The notes beneath the pieces were generated by a model that was given only the letters and a program-made list of their open reading frames with translations, did no database searches and was not told the DNA's origin. From the NCBI GenBank assembly GCA_003537575.1, contig DPRS01000049.1:29933-83557 (forward strand): 53,625 bases of DNA, given 5' to 3'. Source of the DNA: Oxalobacteraceae bacterium (GTDB lineage: Bacteria > Pseudomonadota > Gammaproteobacteria > Burkholderiales > Burkholderiaceae_D). Position numbers and translations under genes: made by a program. Position 1 is the stretch's first letter, and each line of letters opens with the position of its first letter. Below are positions 9,506-17,340 of this stretch, in pieces.

Positions 9506-9541
9506 CGCACCGTCTACGGTATCGATACCGTAGACGGTGCG
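9506..9541. repeat. Perfect 36-bp uninterrupted palindrome
   Basis: The half-site CGCACCGTCTACGGTATC is followed directly by its exact reverse complement, so all 18 base pairs match with no spacer. An outer pair AGCACGCA (9502-9509) and TGCGTGCT (9561-9568) brackets it. There is no T tract after it, so it is not a standard terminator. It could be a protein-binding site, a cruciform or a scar of a mobile element. Confidence 0.85.
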
Positions 9542-9717
9542 ACAAGCACTCCAGAATACTTGCGTGCTCGGCCAGACGCTCTCGACCGGGCCAGGCAAAT
9601 CAATCCAAGCTGATACGCGCTCTTGTGCCCAGTTTAGTTAGTTAATGAGTGAGTGCCGGTGTCGGTTTTGAATGACCGCCTTTCGATACTATACTTCTGT
9701 TTGCTCTGCGATCCGCA

Positions 9718-9846
9718 ATGCATCGCCCACCTCAATTCGGCGATATCGAACGGCGCTTTCCAGTTTCGTCTGACCTGATAGAGCTGAGCTATTCGGAGAT
9801 TATTCGTCCGTCTGTAAATTCAAAGGTACAATCCGTTGTAGATTGA
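9718..9846 (+). CDS. Possible 42-aa small ORF (uncertain)
   Basis: An ATG frame beginning MHRPPQFGDIERRFPVSSDL and ending VNSKVQSVVD, closing 34 bp before the ribbon-helix-helix gene. No Shine-Dalgarno and no recognised family. Listed only because it lies in an otherwise empty region directly upstream of a small-gene pair. Confidence 0.2.
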   Translation: MHRPPQFGDIERRFPVSSDLIELSYSEIIRPSVNSKVQSVVD

Positions 9847-9880
9847 ATGACCTTACTTATGAAGAACGAGAGAGTTAAAC

Positions 9881-10066
9881 ATGCCAAGACCTGCCAAAGC
9901 TACTTCGCCTAAAGCCAAACTCAAATTTATCAACGTGCCTGTAACGAATGAAACTGCAACAGGGCTGACGCACCTGAAAGAAGCTATGGGCGCCTCCAGT
10001 CAGGGTGAAGTCATCGAAAAAATGGTTCGCATCTGCCTGGCCATTGAAACGGCTGCAAAGAAGTAG
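9881..10066 (+). CDS. Small ribbon-helix-helix-like protein
   Basis: A 61-aa basic protein: an Ala/Lys/Pro-rich N-terminus, then a strand (KLKFINVPVTNETATGL) and two helices (HLKEAMGASSQGEVIEKMV), the arrangement of CopG/Arc-type DNA-binding proteins. GAACGAGAGAG stands before the ATG. The HU-like gene follows 60 bp downstream in the same direction, so the two may be transcribed together as small DNA-binding proteins. Family assignment is by pattern only. No toxin gene accompanies it, so an antitoxin role is not supported. Confidence 0.6.
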   Translation: MPRPAKATSPKAKLKFINVPVTNETATGLTHLKEAMGASSQGEVIEKMVRICLAIETAAKK

Positions 10067-10126
10067 ACCGCCCCTACAAAGCCAACAAGTTTTGTCGCCC
10101 GAAAGGGTATTTTTTAGAGAGAGAAA

Positions 10127-10414
10127 ATGAGTAAAGCAGAAATTATCGCAAGCATCGCCGCTGAATATGATTTGCCAAAGACAAAAGCACAGCAGATCTA
10201 TGACGGCATTTTTGCCGGCATCGCCCAACAATTAAAAAAGGAAGGCCGTGCTTCCGTGTCTGGCTTCGGCACCTTTGTTGTTTCAAAACGCGCTGCGCGT
10301 ACCGCTCGCAATCCGCAAACTGGCGAACCTTTGAAGATCAAAGCTTCAAACAGCGTGCGATTCAAGGCCGCGCCAGGCGTAAAAGAAACTGTCCAGAAAT
10401 TCAAAGTCAAATAA
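10127..10414 (+). CDS. HU-family DNA-binding protein
   Basis: A 95-aa histone-like protein. It has the HU/IHF fold pattern: helical N-terminus (SKAEIIASIAAEYDLPKTKA), the SVSGFGTFVVSKRAARTARN arm region and the tip NPQTGEPLKIKAS with the intercalating Pro, closing with VRFKAAPGVKETVQKFK. HU dimers bend and compact DNA. The sequence differs from the main HupB type and resembles accessory HU paralogues of Betaproteobacteria. The SD is GAGAGAG. A strong intrinsic terminator follows ten bases after the stop. Confidence 0.9.
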   Translation: MSKAEIIASIAAEYDLPKTKAQQIYDGIFAGIAQQLKKEGRASVSGFGTFVVSKRAARTARNPQTGEPLKIKASNSVRFKAAPGVKETVQKFKVK

Positions 10415-10424
10415 TTGATGTCAG

Positions 10425-10452
10425 GAGGCTGGTCATCCAGCCTCTTTTTTTA
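10425..10452 (+). terminator. Intrinsic terminator after the HU-like gene
   Basis: Perfect 8-bp stem GAGGCTGG / CCAGCCTC with a TCAT tetraloop, followed by eight T residues. It is the clearest rho-independent terminator of the window. Confidence 0.92.
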
Positions 10453-10494
10453 ACAGGGACCCATTCCCTTTTACCCGTTTTTTAGACTTGCTGA

Positions 10495-10785
10495 ATGACC
10501 GATCTGACTGAGACTCCCTGGTTTCTTTATATGATCGAATGCGTTGACGGAAGCATCTATACCGGCATTGCAGTTGATGTGGCAAGCCGGTACCACGCCC
10601 ACGCAAGTGGGAAAGGCGCGAAGTACACCAGGTCACATAAGCCGCGTGAATTGCTCCTGGCTGTACGTTATCCGAACCGGTCAATCGCATCAAAGGCTGA
10701 ATATGAATTCAAGAAATTATCAGCCAAACAAAAGCGCACATGGATAGCCAAGGGTATTGAATTGGCTAAAGACCAAGATATTTAG
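10495..10785 (+). CDS. GIY-YIG nuclease superfamily protein
   Basis: A 96-aa protein of the short UPF0213/YhbQ-like GIY-YIG type. The diagnostic elements are WFLYMIECVDGSIYTGIA (the GIY...YIG pair, here with IYTG), the conserved Arg and His of VASRYHAHASGKGAKYTR, and a Glu in ASKAEYEFKKLS. Such stand-alone domains are thought to act on branched or damaged DNA, but few have been tested. Start MTDLTE has no clear SD. It stands alone between the HU terminator and the CHRD gene. Confidence 0.88.
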   Translation: MTDLTETPWFLYMIECVDGSIYTGIAVDVASRYHAHASGKGAKYTRSHKPRELLLAVRYPNRSIASKAEYEFKKLSAKQKRTWIAKGIELAKDQDI

Positions 10786-11109
10786 CGCTCATTATCAGCC
10801 TCAAGATCCACGTGAATAGTACGATTGGTATAGGCAAGACTTCCCTGCGGCATGTGCATTTTCCCAAGATCAAGTCCTATTCATGCACTGGCCAGGCGCT
10901 TGTGGGAAGCTTGTTTGCGGGAGGCTTTACAACACATCTATCCTTCATCGTTTCGCTACTGGAAAAGCAGGCATCCACCAAGAAGATAGATCTTGCGTGA
11001 CCTATAACACATTGCAATTCTCAGACCTGGCCTATCCTCCTAAAGAGGCAATTCAACTTGCCGTTTAAGCTTGCTTCGTCTCAAGCACATACTCTCAAGG
11101 AGAATGAAA
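10786..11109. other. Intergenic stretch (about 320 bp)
   Basis: No supported gene, RNA or repeat. Short open frames here have no recognisable domain or ribosome site. It presumably carries the promoter of the CHRD gene. Confidence 0.5.
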
Positions 11110-11622
11110 ATGGGCATCATCAATCAACGCTTCGGTCTCCCATGGATTACCGCCTGCGTGGCAGCCAGTCTTTTTGCAGTCAGCTCTGGCAGCATCGCGC
11201 AGGATGCAGGGAAACGAGACGCCACGGAGAAATCCGAAAGTGCGGAAAGAAGCGGAAAGTCGGGAAAGAGTGACGATGACACGGTGACTGCGCGCCTGTC
11301 TGGCGACAAGGAGGTGCCGCCTGTTCAGACAAACGGTAGCGGACAAAGCACGATCAAGGTCGATGAAAACGGCTCAGTCAGCGGCAAGGTCACGGTGGAC
11401 AACTTCACGCCCACGGCAGCGCATATTCACCAGGGCCCGCCTGACAAGGCTGGACCAGTCATCATCCCCTTGAACAAAACATCTAAAAACACCTTCAGCG
11501 TGCCAGCCAAAACCAAGCTGACCGATGACCAGTTTGCCGCATTCAAGGATGGCAATCTGTACATCAACGTGCATAGCAAAAAATATCCAGGCGGCGAAGT
11601 CCGGGCGCAAATGAAGCCTTAG
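11110..11622 (+). CDS. Secreted CHRD domain protein
   Basis: A 170-aa exported protein. Signal peptide about 1-34 (PWITACVAASLFAVSSGSIA, cleavage before QDAGK), then a charged Lys/Ser/Glu linker, then a CHRD domain (ARLSGDKEVPPVQTNGSGQS, AAHIHQGPPDKAGPVIIPL, LYINVHSKKYPGGEVRAQM). CHRD domains bear conserved His residues in AHIHQG and NVHS. In bacteria their role is unknown. AAGGAG at 11097-11102 fits the MGIINQ start (7-base gap) better than upstream in-frame ATGs at 11071 and 11104. Confidence 0.88.
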   Translation: MGIINQRFGLPWITACVAASLFAVSSGSIAQDAGKRDATEKSESAERSGKSGKSDDDTVTARLSGDKEVPPVQTNGSGQSTIKVDENGSVSGKVTVDNFTPTAAHIHQGPPDKAGPVIIPLNKTSKNTFSVPAKTKLTDDQFAAFKDGNLYINVHSKKYPGGEVRAQMKP

Positions 11623-11670
11623 GACAAAGGCATCCCATTCAGCCACTGTGAAACCCGGGTCCAGGAAAAT

Positions 11671-12684
11671 CTATAAGCCCGGCACCTGCGATCGCAACTG
11701 GCTGACATTCGCTGTTTCCTCCTGGTTCAGGGTGAAACGCTCCAGAACCTGCAAGGCATTGCCGCGGACATCCCGGCTCTCGCCCTGATTGTTTGCCATG
11801 CCGATCAGCGCCGCCTTGACGGCATCGGACTGGGTGCCGGATTGGGCAACCGCGGTCACGGCCGCCTGGCGCACTTGCGGCGATGGATCCGCCAATGCCC
11901 GCGACCACTGCTGCTGGCTGCTGTCGGCCTTGTCCCACTGGGCCAGTTGCAGGATGCTCTGGAGCCGTATGTCGGGGTCAGCATCCCCGGTCAACTCCTG
12001 CAACTGCGCCACGATGGCGGCGTCATCCCTGGCCTGGGCTGGCGACGAATTATCCTCGGCGCTGGCCGGCGGCTTGAGCGCGGCCAGCGCCAGCATGATC
12101 ACATCCGGCGACTTGTCGCCGGCCAGGGCTTGCAGGATGACGGGGTGCGTTTCCGGCACATCGCCGCTCAGGTTTTGCAGCATGTTGAACCCATCCCTGC
12201 GCTGCGCCATATCGCTGCTGGCGGCAAGCCGCCTGGAGAAGGCCAGGACTTCCGGCTTCTCGATGCCGGACAGCAGCGAGACGATCAGCTGCCTGGTCTG
12301 GCTATTGAATTCCTTGTCATAGTTTTGCATGAGCTGCTGCATGACGGCAGGATCTTGTTGCGCCAGCTTGCGCAATGTTTGCCGCGGGTCGTCGCCGTCA
12401 GCGGACGGGCTGGATGCCCTCAGGGCCTGCGCCAGTAATATGTCCAGCGACTTCTTGTCTGTCGTCTGGGTCATATTTGCCTTGGCGGGGCCGGGATTGC
12501 CCCATGCCCACAGGCTGGAAGGGGGATCGGCAGCCGTGGTACGTGCCGGATCGGCTGACGCCATGGGCTGCGGCGCCGCAGTGGCCGCGTCTTCGGCAGG
12601 CGGCGCCTCCGTGCCCAGCCACACGACGCCGGCCACCGCGGCGCAAGCGCCGGCGCCGAACAGAACCGTCATGGCAATTTTCAT
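11671..12684 (-). CDS. Membrane-anchored HEAT-like repeat protein downstream of phaZ7
   Basis: A 337-aa protein with an N-terminal hydrophobic anchor or uncleaved signal (MTVLFGAGACAAVAGVVWL), an Ala/Pro/Asp-rich linker, and an all-helical body with HEAT-like repeats (DPDIRLQSILQLAQWD, DPSPQVRQAAVTAVAQSG, SRDVRGNALQVLERF). GGGAG seven bases before the MKIAM codon decides the start, 18 codons inside the longest frame. It lies 81 bp after the PhaZ7-like gene in the same direction, and no promoter or terminator is evident between them. Layout (anchor, flexible linker, helical body, directly after a secreted hydrolase) recalls lipase foldases (Lif/LipB), but the Lif motif is not seen. The function is therefore open. 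Confidence 0.72.
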   Translation of the reverse strand: MKIAMTVLFGAGACAAVAGVVWLGTEAPPAEDAATAAPQPMASADPARTTAADPPSSLWAWGNPGPAKANMTQTTDKKSLDILLAQALRASSPSADGDDPRQTLRKLAQQDPAVMQQLMQNYDKEFNSQTRQLIVSLLSGIEKPEVLAFSRRLAASSDMAQRRDGFNMLQNLSGDVPETHPVILQALAGDKSPDVIMLALAALKPPASAEDNSSPAQARDDAAIVAQLQELTGDADPDIRLQSILQLAQWDKADSSQQQWSRALADPSPQVRQAAVTAVAQSGTQSDAVKAALIGMANNQGESRDVRGNALQVLERFTLNQEETANVSQLRSQVPGL

Positions 12685-12765
12685 CGACAACTCCCGAACG
12701 CTGAAACAGCCCCTGCCCCGCAGGGCCGGCGCTGTCACTACCAGGTTTATTTTACGACATGGCGT

Positions 12766-13908
12766 TTAGTAAGTGGTTTTGGGGCCGGTCGTGTAGGCGG
12801 CTGCGCAATCGAGGCCGGTACAGGTGGTCAGCAGCATGCGCTGGATAATGGCGCCGGTATTGGTCTTGGTGCGGAAATGCCCGACGCCGCCCGTGGTATC
12901 GCCGCCGCCGGCGTTGTAGGGCATGCCGTCGGCCCAGTCGTAATCGGCCTGGGTGGCGTTGCTGCCTGCGCCGACATTGATCTGCGCCTTCACGTTAGTG
13001 GTGGTGCTGGCGAACTTCGCAGCCAGATCGCAGCCGGCCCAGAAGGAAGCGGTGGCGCAGCCGACCTGGTCCTTGAATCCGGCCGACAGCGTATAGAACG
13101 ACACGGCGGTGCGCTTGGCCGGCATGTCGCGCATCGAATTGGTGGAGCCGCTGCCGGTCCAGCTGTTGCTCACCCAGGTGCCGTAGTACCAGCCCTCGGG
13201 GAAAAAGCCGAAGGTGTAGCTGTTGAAGTAATTTTGCGAGCCGCAAGTGGGCGCATAGGAATTGGCGTAGCCGGTGTAATAGCAGCTGTACAAGCCGCGC
13301 ACCCCGCCGGCGAGGTTGATGAACTTGCGCACGCTGCCCCAGTTATTGTAGTACTGCAGCGTCGCCAGCGACATCGACACTCCCATGGAATGGGCAACGA
13401 TATCGACCTGGGTTTTGCCGGTGTACGCCTTGACCTTGTCGATGAAGGTCTTGATGATGCTGTACTTGCTGGAGGAGTGGTAGTTGTATTGCGCCGAACC
13501 CTGTTCGCTGGCGCTCAGGTAGGTCACGCCAAAGATTTCGCAATCGTTGTAGCCGCGCGCCTTCAATTCGGCATAGACGGAGCGCGCCGGCGTGCCGTAA
13601 CCGCTGACACTACCGGGCGGCATATCGAGGCTGATGGCATTGTCGCCGTTTCCATGAATGAAGATCACCGGGTTTTTTGTTGCGGTGCAGGCGCCGCCGC
13701 CAAAGCCGCCGTAACCGACGCCCGGGCTGAAGCTGCCGCCGTACTGGGTTGGGGTGCCCTGGCAAACAAAGCCGTTGTTGGCGCCGCAAGCCAGCGCATG
13801 GGCTTGACCAGGCGCGGCCAGCGTGCCGGCAACCGCCCAGACCAGGGAAGCTGCAGAGGCCGCTAAGGCCGGGAACAGCCGGGGCATTGCCATCGATGTC
13901 ATCTTCAT
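12766..13908 (-). CDS. phaZ7: PhaZ7-like extracellular PHB depolymerase
   Basis: A 380-aa secreted alpha/beta hydrolase that closely resembles Paucimonas lemoignei PhaZ7, an enzyme acting on native (amorphous) PHB granules. The signal peptide covers 1-38 (cleavage AHA-LACG), leaving 342 mature residues, the same as PhaZ7. The triad falls exactly at the PhaZ7 places: Ser174 in AHSMG (mature 136), Asp280 in GFKDQVG (mature 242) and His344 in GVGHFRT (mature 306). Near-identical landmarks include VIFIHGNGDNAIS and EQGSAQYNYHSS. GGAGAC precedes the ATG. The anchored HEAT-like protein follows downstream. This identification, made from memory of the PhaZ7 protein, is strong. Confidence 0.92.
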   Translation of the reverse strand: MKMTSMAMPRLFPALAASAASLVWAVAGTLAAPGQAHALACGANNGFVCQGTPTQYGGSFSPGVGYGGFGGGACTATKNPVIFIHGNGDNAISLDMPPGSVSGYGTPARSVYAELKARGYNDCEIFGVTYLSASEQGSAQYNYHSSSKYSIIKTFIDKVKAYTGKTQVDIVAHSMGVSMSLATLQYYNNWGSVRKFINLAGGVRGLYSCYYTGYANSYAPTCGSQNYFNSYTFGFFPEGWYYGTWVSNSWTGSGSTNSMRDMPAKRTAVSFYTLSAGFKDQVGCATASFWAGCDLAAKFASTTTNVKAQINVGAGSNATQADYDWADGMPYNAGGGDTTGGVGHFRTKTNTGAIIQRMLLTTCTGLDCAAAYTTGPKTTY

Positions 13909-14196
13909 TTTTGTCTCCGAATATTAATTATGTAGTGCACTGTTTTTGAAATGGACGTGCCTTGATCCATTGTTCCGCGCAGCGTCGGGCTCCTTTTCCC
14001 TTGCGCATTGCTGATTGGAAATAAATTTATTCTATTCCTGTACAACAAACAACTGGCCAAACGGAGAGGAAATTGACATTAGTTAATAGTTTTTGTGGCG
14101 CCCTTTTGACTTCATTCAATATGAACAAGTATTTGGGCTTTTTGTCATATCAATATCATTATTGACGTGAAACATGATGTCCATGCTAGAGGGCAC
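13909..14196. other. AT-rich divergent promoter region
   Basis: About 290 bp, more AT-rich than its flanks, between the divergent phaZ7-like and PAS-GGDEF-EAL genes. No clear -35/-10 pair or operator was assigned. Confidence 0.4.
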
Positions 14197-16725
14197 ATGC
14201 AACTTATGAGCAATGCATTGTACGTAGCGGAACTGGATCGGCTTACGCAAAGCAGTGCCCGCCGGGGACTGGACTACCGGTTATCTGCATGCGCGGCGCA
14301 AATCGGCACGTGGAAGTGGGAAATCGATCTCGACAGGATGACGATCTGTCCGATCATGGCGCAGCTTCTCGGACTGCCGATGGAATGTGACAGTCTCGCG
14401 ATTCCCGACTGGGAAGCCATGATCTTCAGCGAGGATCTTGTCTTTGTTCACGATCATTTCAGCCGCATTCTGCAGAATCACAGCATATTCAAATTCGCAT
14501 TTCGGATCAGGCTGGCAAGCGGCGGCATGAAATGGCTCGCCATGCATGGCGCCGCTCTCTTGAATGACGCGGGCGAGCTTGTGAGCTACAACGGGGTGGC
14601 AATCGACATCACGGAAATCAAGGCGGTCGAGGAAGCGCTCAAGGAAAGCGAAGAGCGCTTTCGCGTCCTGGCCGAGATGAGTCCGATGAGTATTTGCGTG
14701 GCTTGCAATGGGGTGTTTGTCTACGCAAACCAGGCGGCGGCGGATATTTTCAGCGACGGCAAGGCTGAATCGATCATTGGCCACTCGCCCTTCTCATTCT
14801 TTAAGGAGAAGCACCATCATCTCATCACCTCCCGCATCAAAGACATCCTGAACGCCGGATCGGCGCCCTGGATCGAGCTTCAGCTGGAGCGGAAGGATGG
14901 AAAAATCCTGTGGCTGCAATGGTCGTCGAAAAAAATCAGCTGGAATGGCAAGCAGGCGATCCAGGTGGTCGCACGGGACATCTCCCAGGAAAAGGCAGCA
15001 CAGGAGAAAATCCGTCTTCTCAATGAGAGGATAAACCTCGCCCTGGAAAGTTCCGACGAAGCCATCTGGGATCTCGATCTGCAGACGAATGTCTATACGT
15101 TTTCCGGCGGTCTGCAGAGCATCTTTTCGTGGTCGGATGAACCCAAAGTGGAGCGCATCGGGCAAGTCGACTGGAAGCACGTGATTCACCCGGACGACTT
15201 CGAGCGCATTCGGCATGCATTCAGTTCCTATATAGCGGGCGACGTGCCGCATTACCGCTGCGAGTTCCGGCTGCATGCACGCGACGGGACCTGGCGGTGG
15301 GTCTATTCCCGCGGCGTGATCGTGGCACGCGACGAGCAGGGAAAGCCGCTCGCGATGACCGGCATCGTCACCGACATTAATGCCAAAAAGGAAAATGAGA
15401 ATTTAACCTGGCGCCACGCCAACCTCGATGCCCTGAGCGGATTGCCCAACAGGCGGCTCTTTCATGAAAGGCTGGAGCTGGAACTCTTGAAGGCAAGCCG
15501 CGCCAAGCGGCCATTCGCCTTGCTGTTCATCGATCTGGACCGGTTCAAGGAAGTGAACGACTGGCTCGGCCATGAGGCAGGCGATCAGGTGCTGATCGAC
15601 GCCGCGCATCGCATCAGGGCATGCGTGCGCCAGACCGATACCGTATCGCGCCTTGGCGGCGACGAGTTCACCGTCATCTTGTCTGACCTGACGGAAGACA
15701 GCCATGTGGAAACCGTCTGCCAAAAAATACTGGAGAAATTGAGCGAGCCGTTTCGCCTCGGCACTGAGATCGCTTATATCTCGGCCAGCGTCGGCGTCGC
15801 CATGCATCCCATGGACGCCGCATCTGCGGACGACTTGATCCGTAAGGCAGATCAGGCAATGTATGCTGCAAAAAAAGGAGGCAAGCAACAATTCAGGTAT
15901 TTCATGACCGAGATGGATGAGATCGCGCACCGGCGCCTGCAGATCGCCAACAAACTGCGCCATGCCATACGCAATAATGAGCTGACTGTGTGTTACCAGC
16001 CCATCGTGGAACTGGACGGAGGGCAAGTCGTAAAAGCAGAGGCATTGCTGCGCTGGACCCATCCGAAGCTCGGCGCCATTGCCCCCTCCATCTTCATTCC
16101 CATCGCCGAGGAAGCAGGCCTGATCGGGACACTGGGCGATTGGGTCCTGGAACAGGTTGCATCCCACACAAAGCGCTGGAATGAAATGACCGGCAGGACT
16201 GTGCAAATCAGTGTCAATCAATCGCCGCTTCAACTGGAATCAAAAGGCATCGGGCCGGACTGCCTGCAAACGCTTGTGCAGGCAGGCGCGATCGACGGCA
16301 ATATTGTGGTTGAGATTACGGAAGGCGTCTTGCTCAGGCAGTCGGAGCAGATACGGGAAAAACTCTTCTACTATCGCGACGCCGGCATACAGGTTGCGCT
16401 GGACGATTTCGGCACCGGCTATTCTTCACTGGCTTATCTTCAAAAACTGGATATCGATTATTTGAAGATCGATAAATCCTTTGTCAGTGATATCGCGACC
16501 AATCATGCCAACCGGGCGATCGCCAAAGCCATCATCAGCATGGCGCATGAGCTTGGCCTGAAAGTCATTGCCGAAGGCATTGAGACGCCTGCCCAGATGG
16601 AGTGCCTGACCAAAGCCGAATGCGATTTTGGGCAAGGCTATTTATTTTCTCCCGCAGTGCCGCTTGCAGAGTTTGAAAGCATTCTCCTGCAGGGGAGCAA
16701 CATCGGCAGCAGGCCCCTGCACTGA
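14197..16725 (+). CDS. Multi-PAS GGDEF-EAL protein (c-di-GMP turnover)
   Basis: An 842-aa cytoplasmic sensor. Three PAS/PAC units occupy roughly the first 410 residues (ends marked by SYNGVAIDITEIKAVEEALK, VVARDISQEKAA and MTGIVTDINAKKE). They are followed by GGDEF (SRLGGDEFTVIL, with RQTD inhibitory site five residues upstream) and EAL (VKAEALLRW, EITEGVLL, LDDFGTGYSSLAYL). Both catalytic motifs are intact. No membrane segment is present. Starts at GTG 14167, ATG 14197 and ATG 14206 are all in frame; AGAGGG lies just before 14197, so that one is used with moderate trust. The gene is divergent from phaZ7. Confidence 0.92.
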   Translation: MQLMSNALYVAELDRLTQSSARRGLDYRLSACAAQIGTWKWEIDLDRMTICPIMAQLLGLPMECDSLAIPDWEAMIFSEDLVFVHDHFSRILQNHSIFKFAFRIRLASGGMKWLAMHGAALLNDAGELVSYNGVAIDITEIKAVEEALKESEERFRVLAEMSPMSICVACNGVFVYANQAAADIFSDGKAESIIGHSPFSFFKEKHHHLITSRIKDILNAGSAPWIELQLERKDGKILWLQWSSKKISWNGKQAIQVVARDISQEKAAQEKIRLLNERINLALESSDEAIWDLDLQTNVYTFSGGLQSIFSWSDEPKVERIGQVDWKHVIHPDDFERIRHAFSSYIAGDVPHYRCEFRLHARDGTWRWVYSRGVIVARDEQGKPLAMTGIVTDINAKKENENLTWRHANLDALSGLPNRRLFHERLELELLKASRAKRPFALLFIDLDRFKEVNDWLGHEAGDQVLIDAAHRIRACVRQTDTVSRLGGDEFTVILSDLTEDSHVETVCQKILEKLSEPFRLGTEIAYISASVGVAMHPMDAASADDLIRKADQAMYAAKKGGKQQFRYFMTEMDEIAHRRLQIANKLRHAIRNNELTVCYQPIVELDGGQVVKAEALLRWTHPKLGAIAPSIFIPIAEEAGLIGTLGDWVLEQVASHTKRWNEMTGRTVQISVNQSPLQLESKGIGPDCLQTLVQAGAIDGNIVVEITEGVLLRQSEQIREKLFYYRDAGIQVALDDFGTGYSSLAYLQKLDIDYLKIDKSFVSDIATNHANRAIAKAIISMAHELGLKVIAEGIETPAQMECLTKAECDFGQGYLFSPAVPLAEFESILLQGSNIGSRPLH

Positions 16726-16746
16726 ATAACTGCACTGAATCCCTGC

Positions 16747-17256
16747 TTAGAACTTGCCGATAAAGTCGTCTTTGCCGATCTCGATGCCGTTATGTCGCAG
16801 GATGGCATAAGCGGTCGTCACGTGGAACAGGAAATTCGGCAAGCCGAAATGAATCAGGTAAGGCTGCCCCTGGAACTGCATTTCGTACGGCGCGCCCTTG
16901 TAGACCACGACGTGGCGGTCTTCGCTGCCGTTGATCTGCTCGGGCTTGATGGTATTGATGAAGTCGAGCGTCTTGGCAATCCGCGCATGAAGTTCCTCGA
17001 ACGTCTGCTCGGTATCCGCAAACGATGGAATGTCGACGCCGGCCAACCGGGCAGCGATGCCCTTGGCATTGTCGGTAGCAATCTGCACCTGCCGGACCAG
17101 CGGAAACATGTCGGGATACAGCCGCGCCTGCAGCAGCACCGCCGGCTCGATTTTCTTATCCCTGGCATGCGCTTCCGCCTGGCGCAAAATGGCATCCAGG
17201 TTTTGCAGCATTTGTTTCAGCAGCGGCACCGATGCCGCGTACATGGAAATGGTCAT
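16747..17256 (-). CDS. DUF1993 family protein
   Basis: A 169-aa helical protein matching DUF1993: MYAASVPLLKQMLQNLDAIL, the LLQARLYPDMFPLVRQVQIA core and the closing PNFLFHVTTAYAILRHNGIE. The family has the four-helix DinB-like appearance (His in FHVTTAYAILRHNG) but no proven activity. AAGGAGCT precedes the ATG. It lies 84 bp downstream of the dihydrolipoyl dehydrogenase-like gene's stop-distal region only by orientation (its own start is upstream of no other gene), and it converges with the GGDEF-EAL gene. Confidence 0.87.
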   Translation of the reverse strand: MTISMYAASVPLLKQMLQNLDAILRQAEAHARDKKIEPAVLLQARLYPDMFPLVRQVQIATDNAKGIAARLAGVDIPSFADTEQTFEELHARIAKTLDFINTIKPEQINGSEDRHVVVYKGAPYEMQFQGQPYLIHFGLPNFLFHVTTAYAILRHNGIEIGKDDFIGKF

Positions 17257-17340
17257 AGTAGCTCCTTGTGAACAAGCACCGGATTATACCGGGAGCGACT
17301 TGCCTCGGTGCGGCGATGGGAACAGAGTGGACAGGTTGTG

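Larger units (their letters stand above)
9236..9880. other. Intergenic stretch (about 645 bp) between divergent genes
   Basis: No supported gene apart from a weak 42-codon frame at 9718-9846. It holds a perfect 36-bp palindrome at 9506-9541 (separate entry) and promoter space for the divergent GGDEF-EAL and ribbon-helix-helix genes. No tRNA-like cloverleaf or IS end was recognised. Confidence 0.6.

Noticed and set aside
9506..9541. Rho-independent terminator
   Set aside because: The palindrome has no loop-forming spacer and no following T tract, and no gene ends close to it.
9881..10066. Antitoxin of a toxin-antitoxin pair
   Set aside because: The ribbon-helix-helix-like gene is followed by an HU gene, not a toxin, and no toxin-like frame is adjacent.
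12877..13866. Plus-strand 329-codon frame opposite the phaZ7-like gene
   Set aside because: Low-complexity Ala/Gly/Val translation with no domain; the opposite strand matches PhaZ7 throughout.
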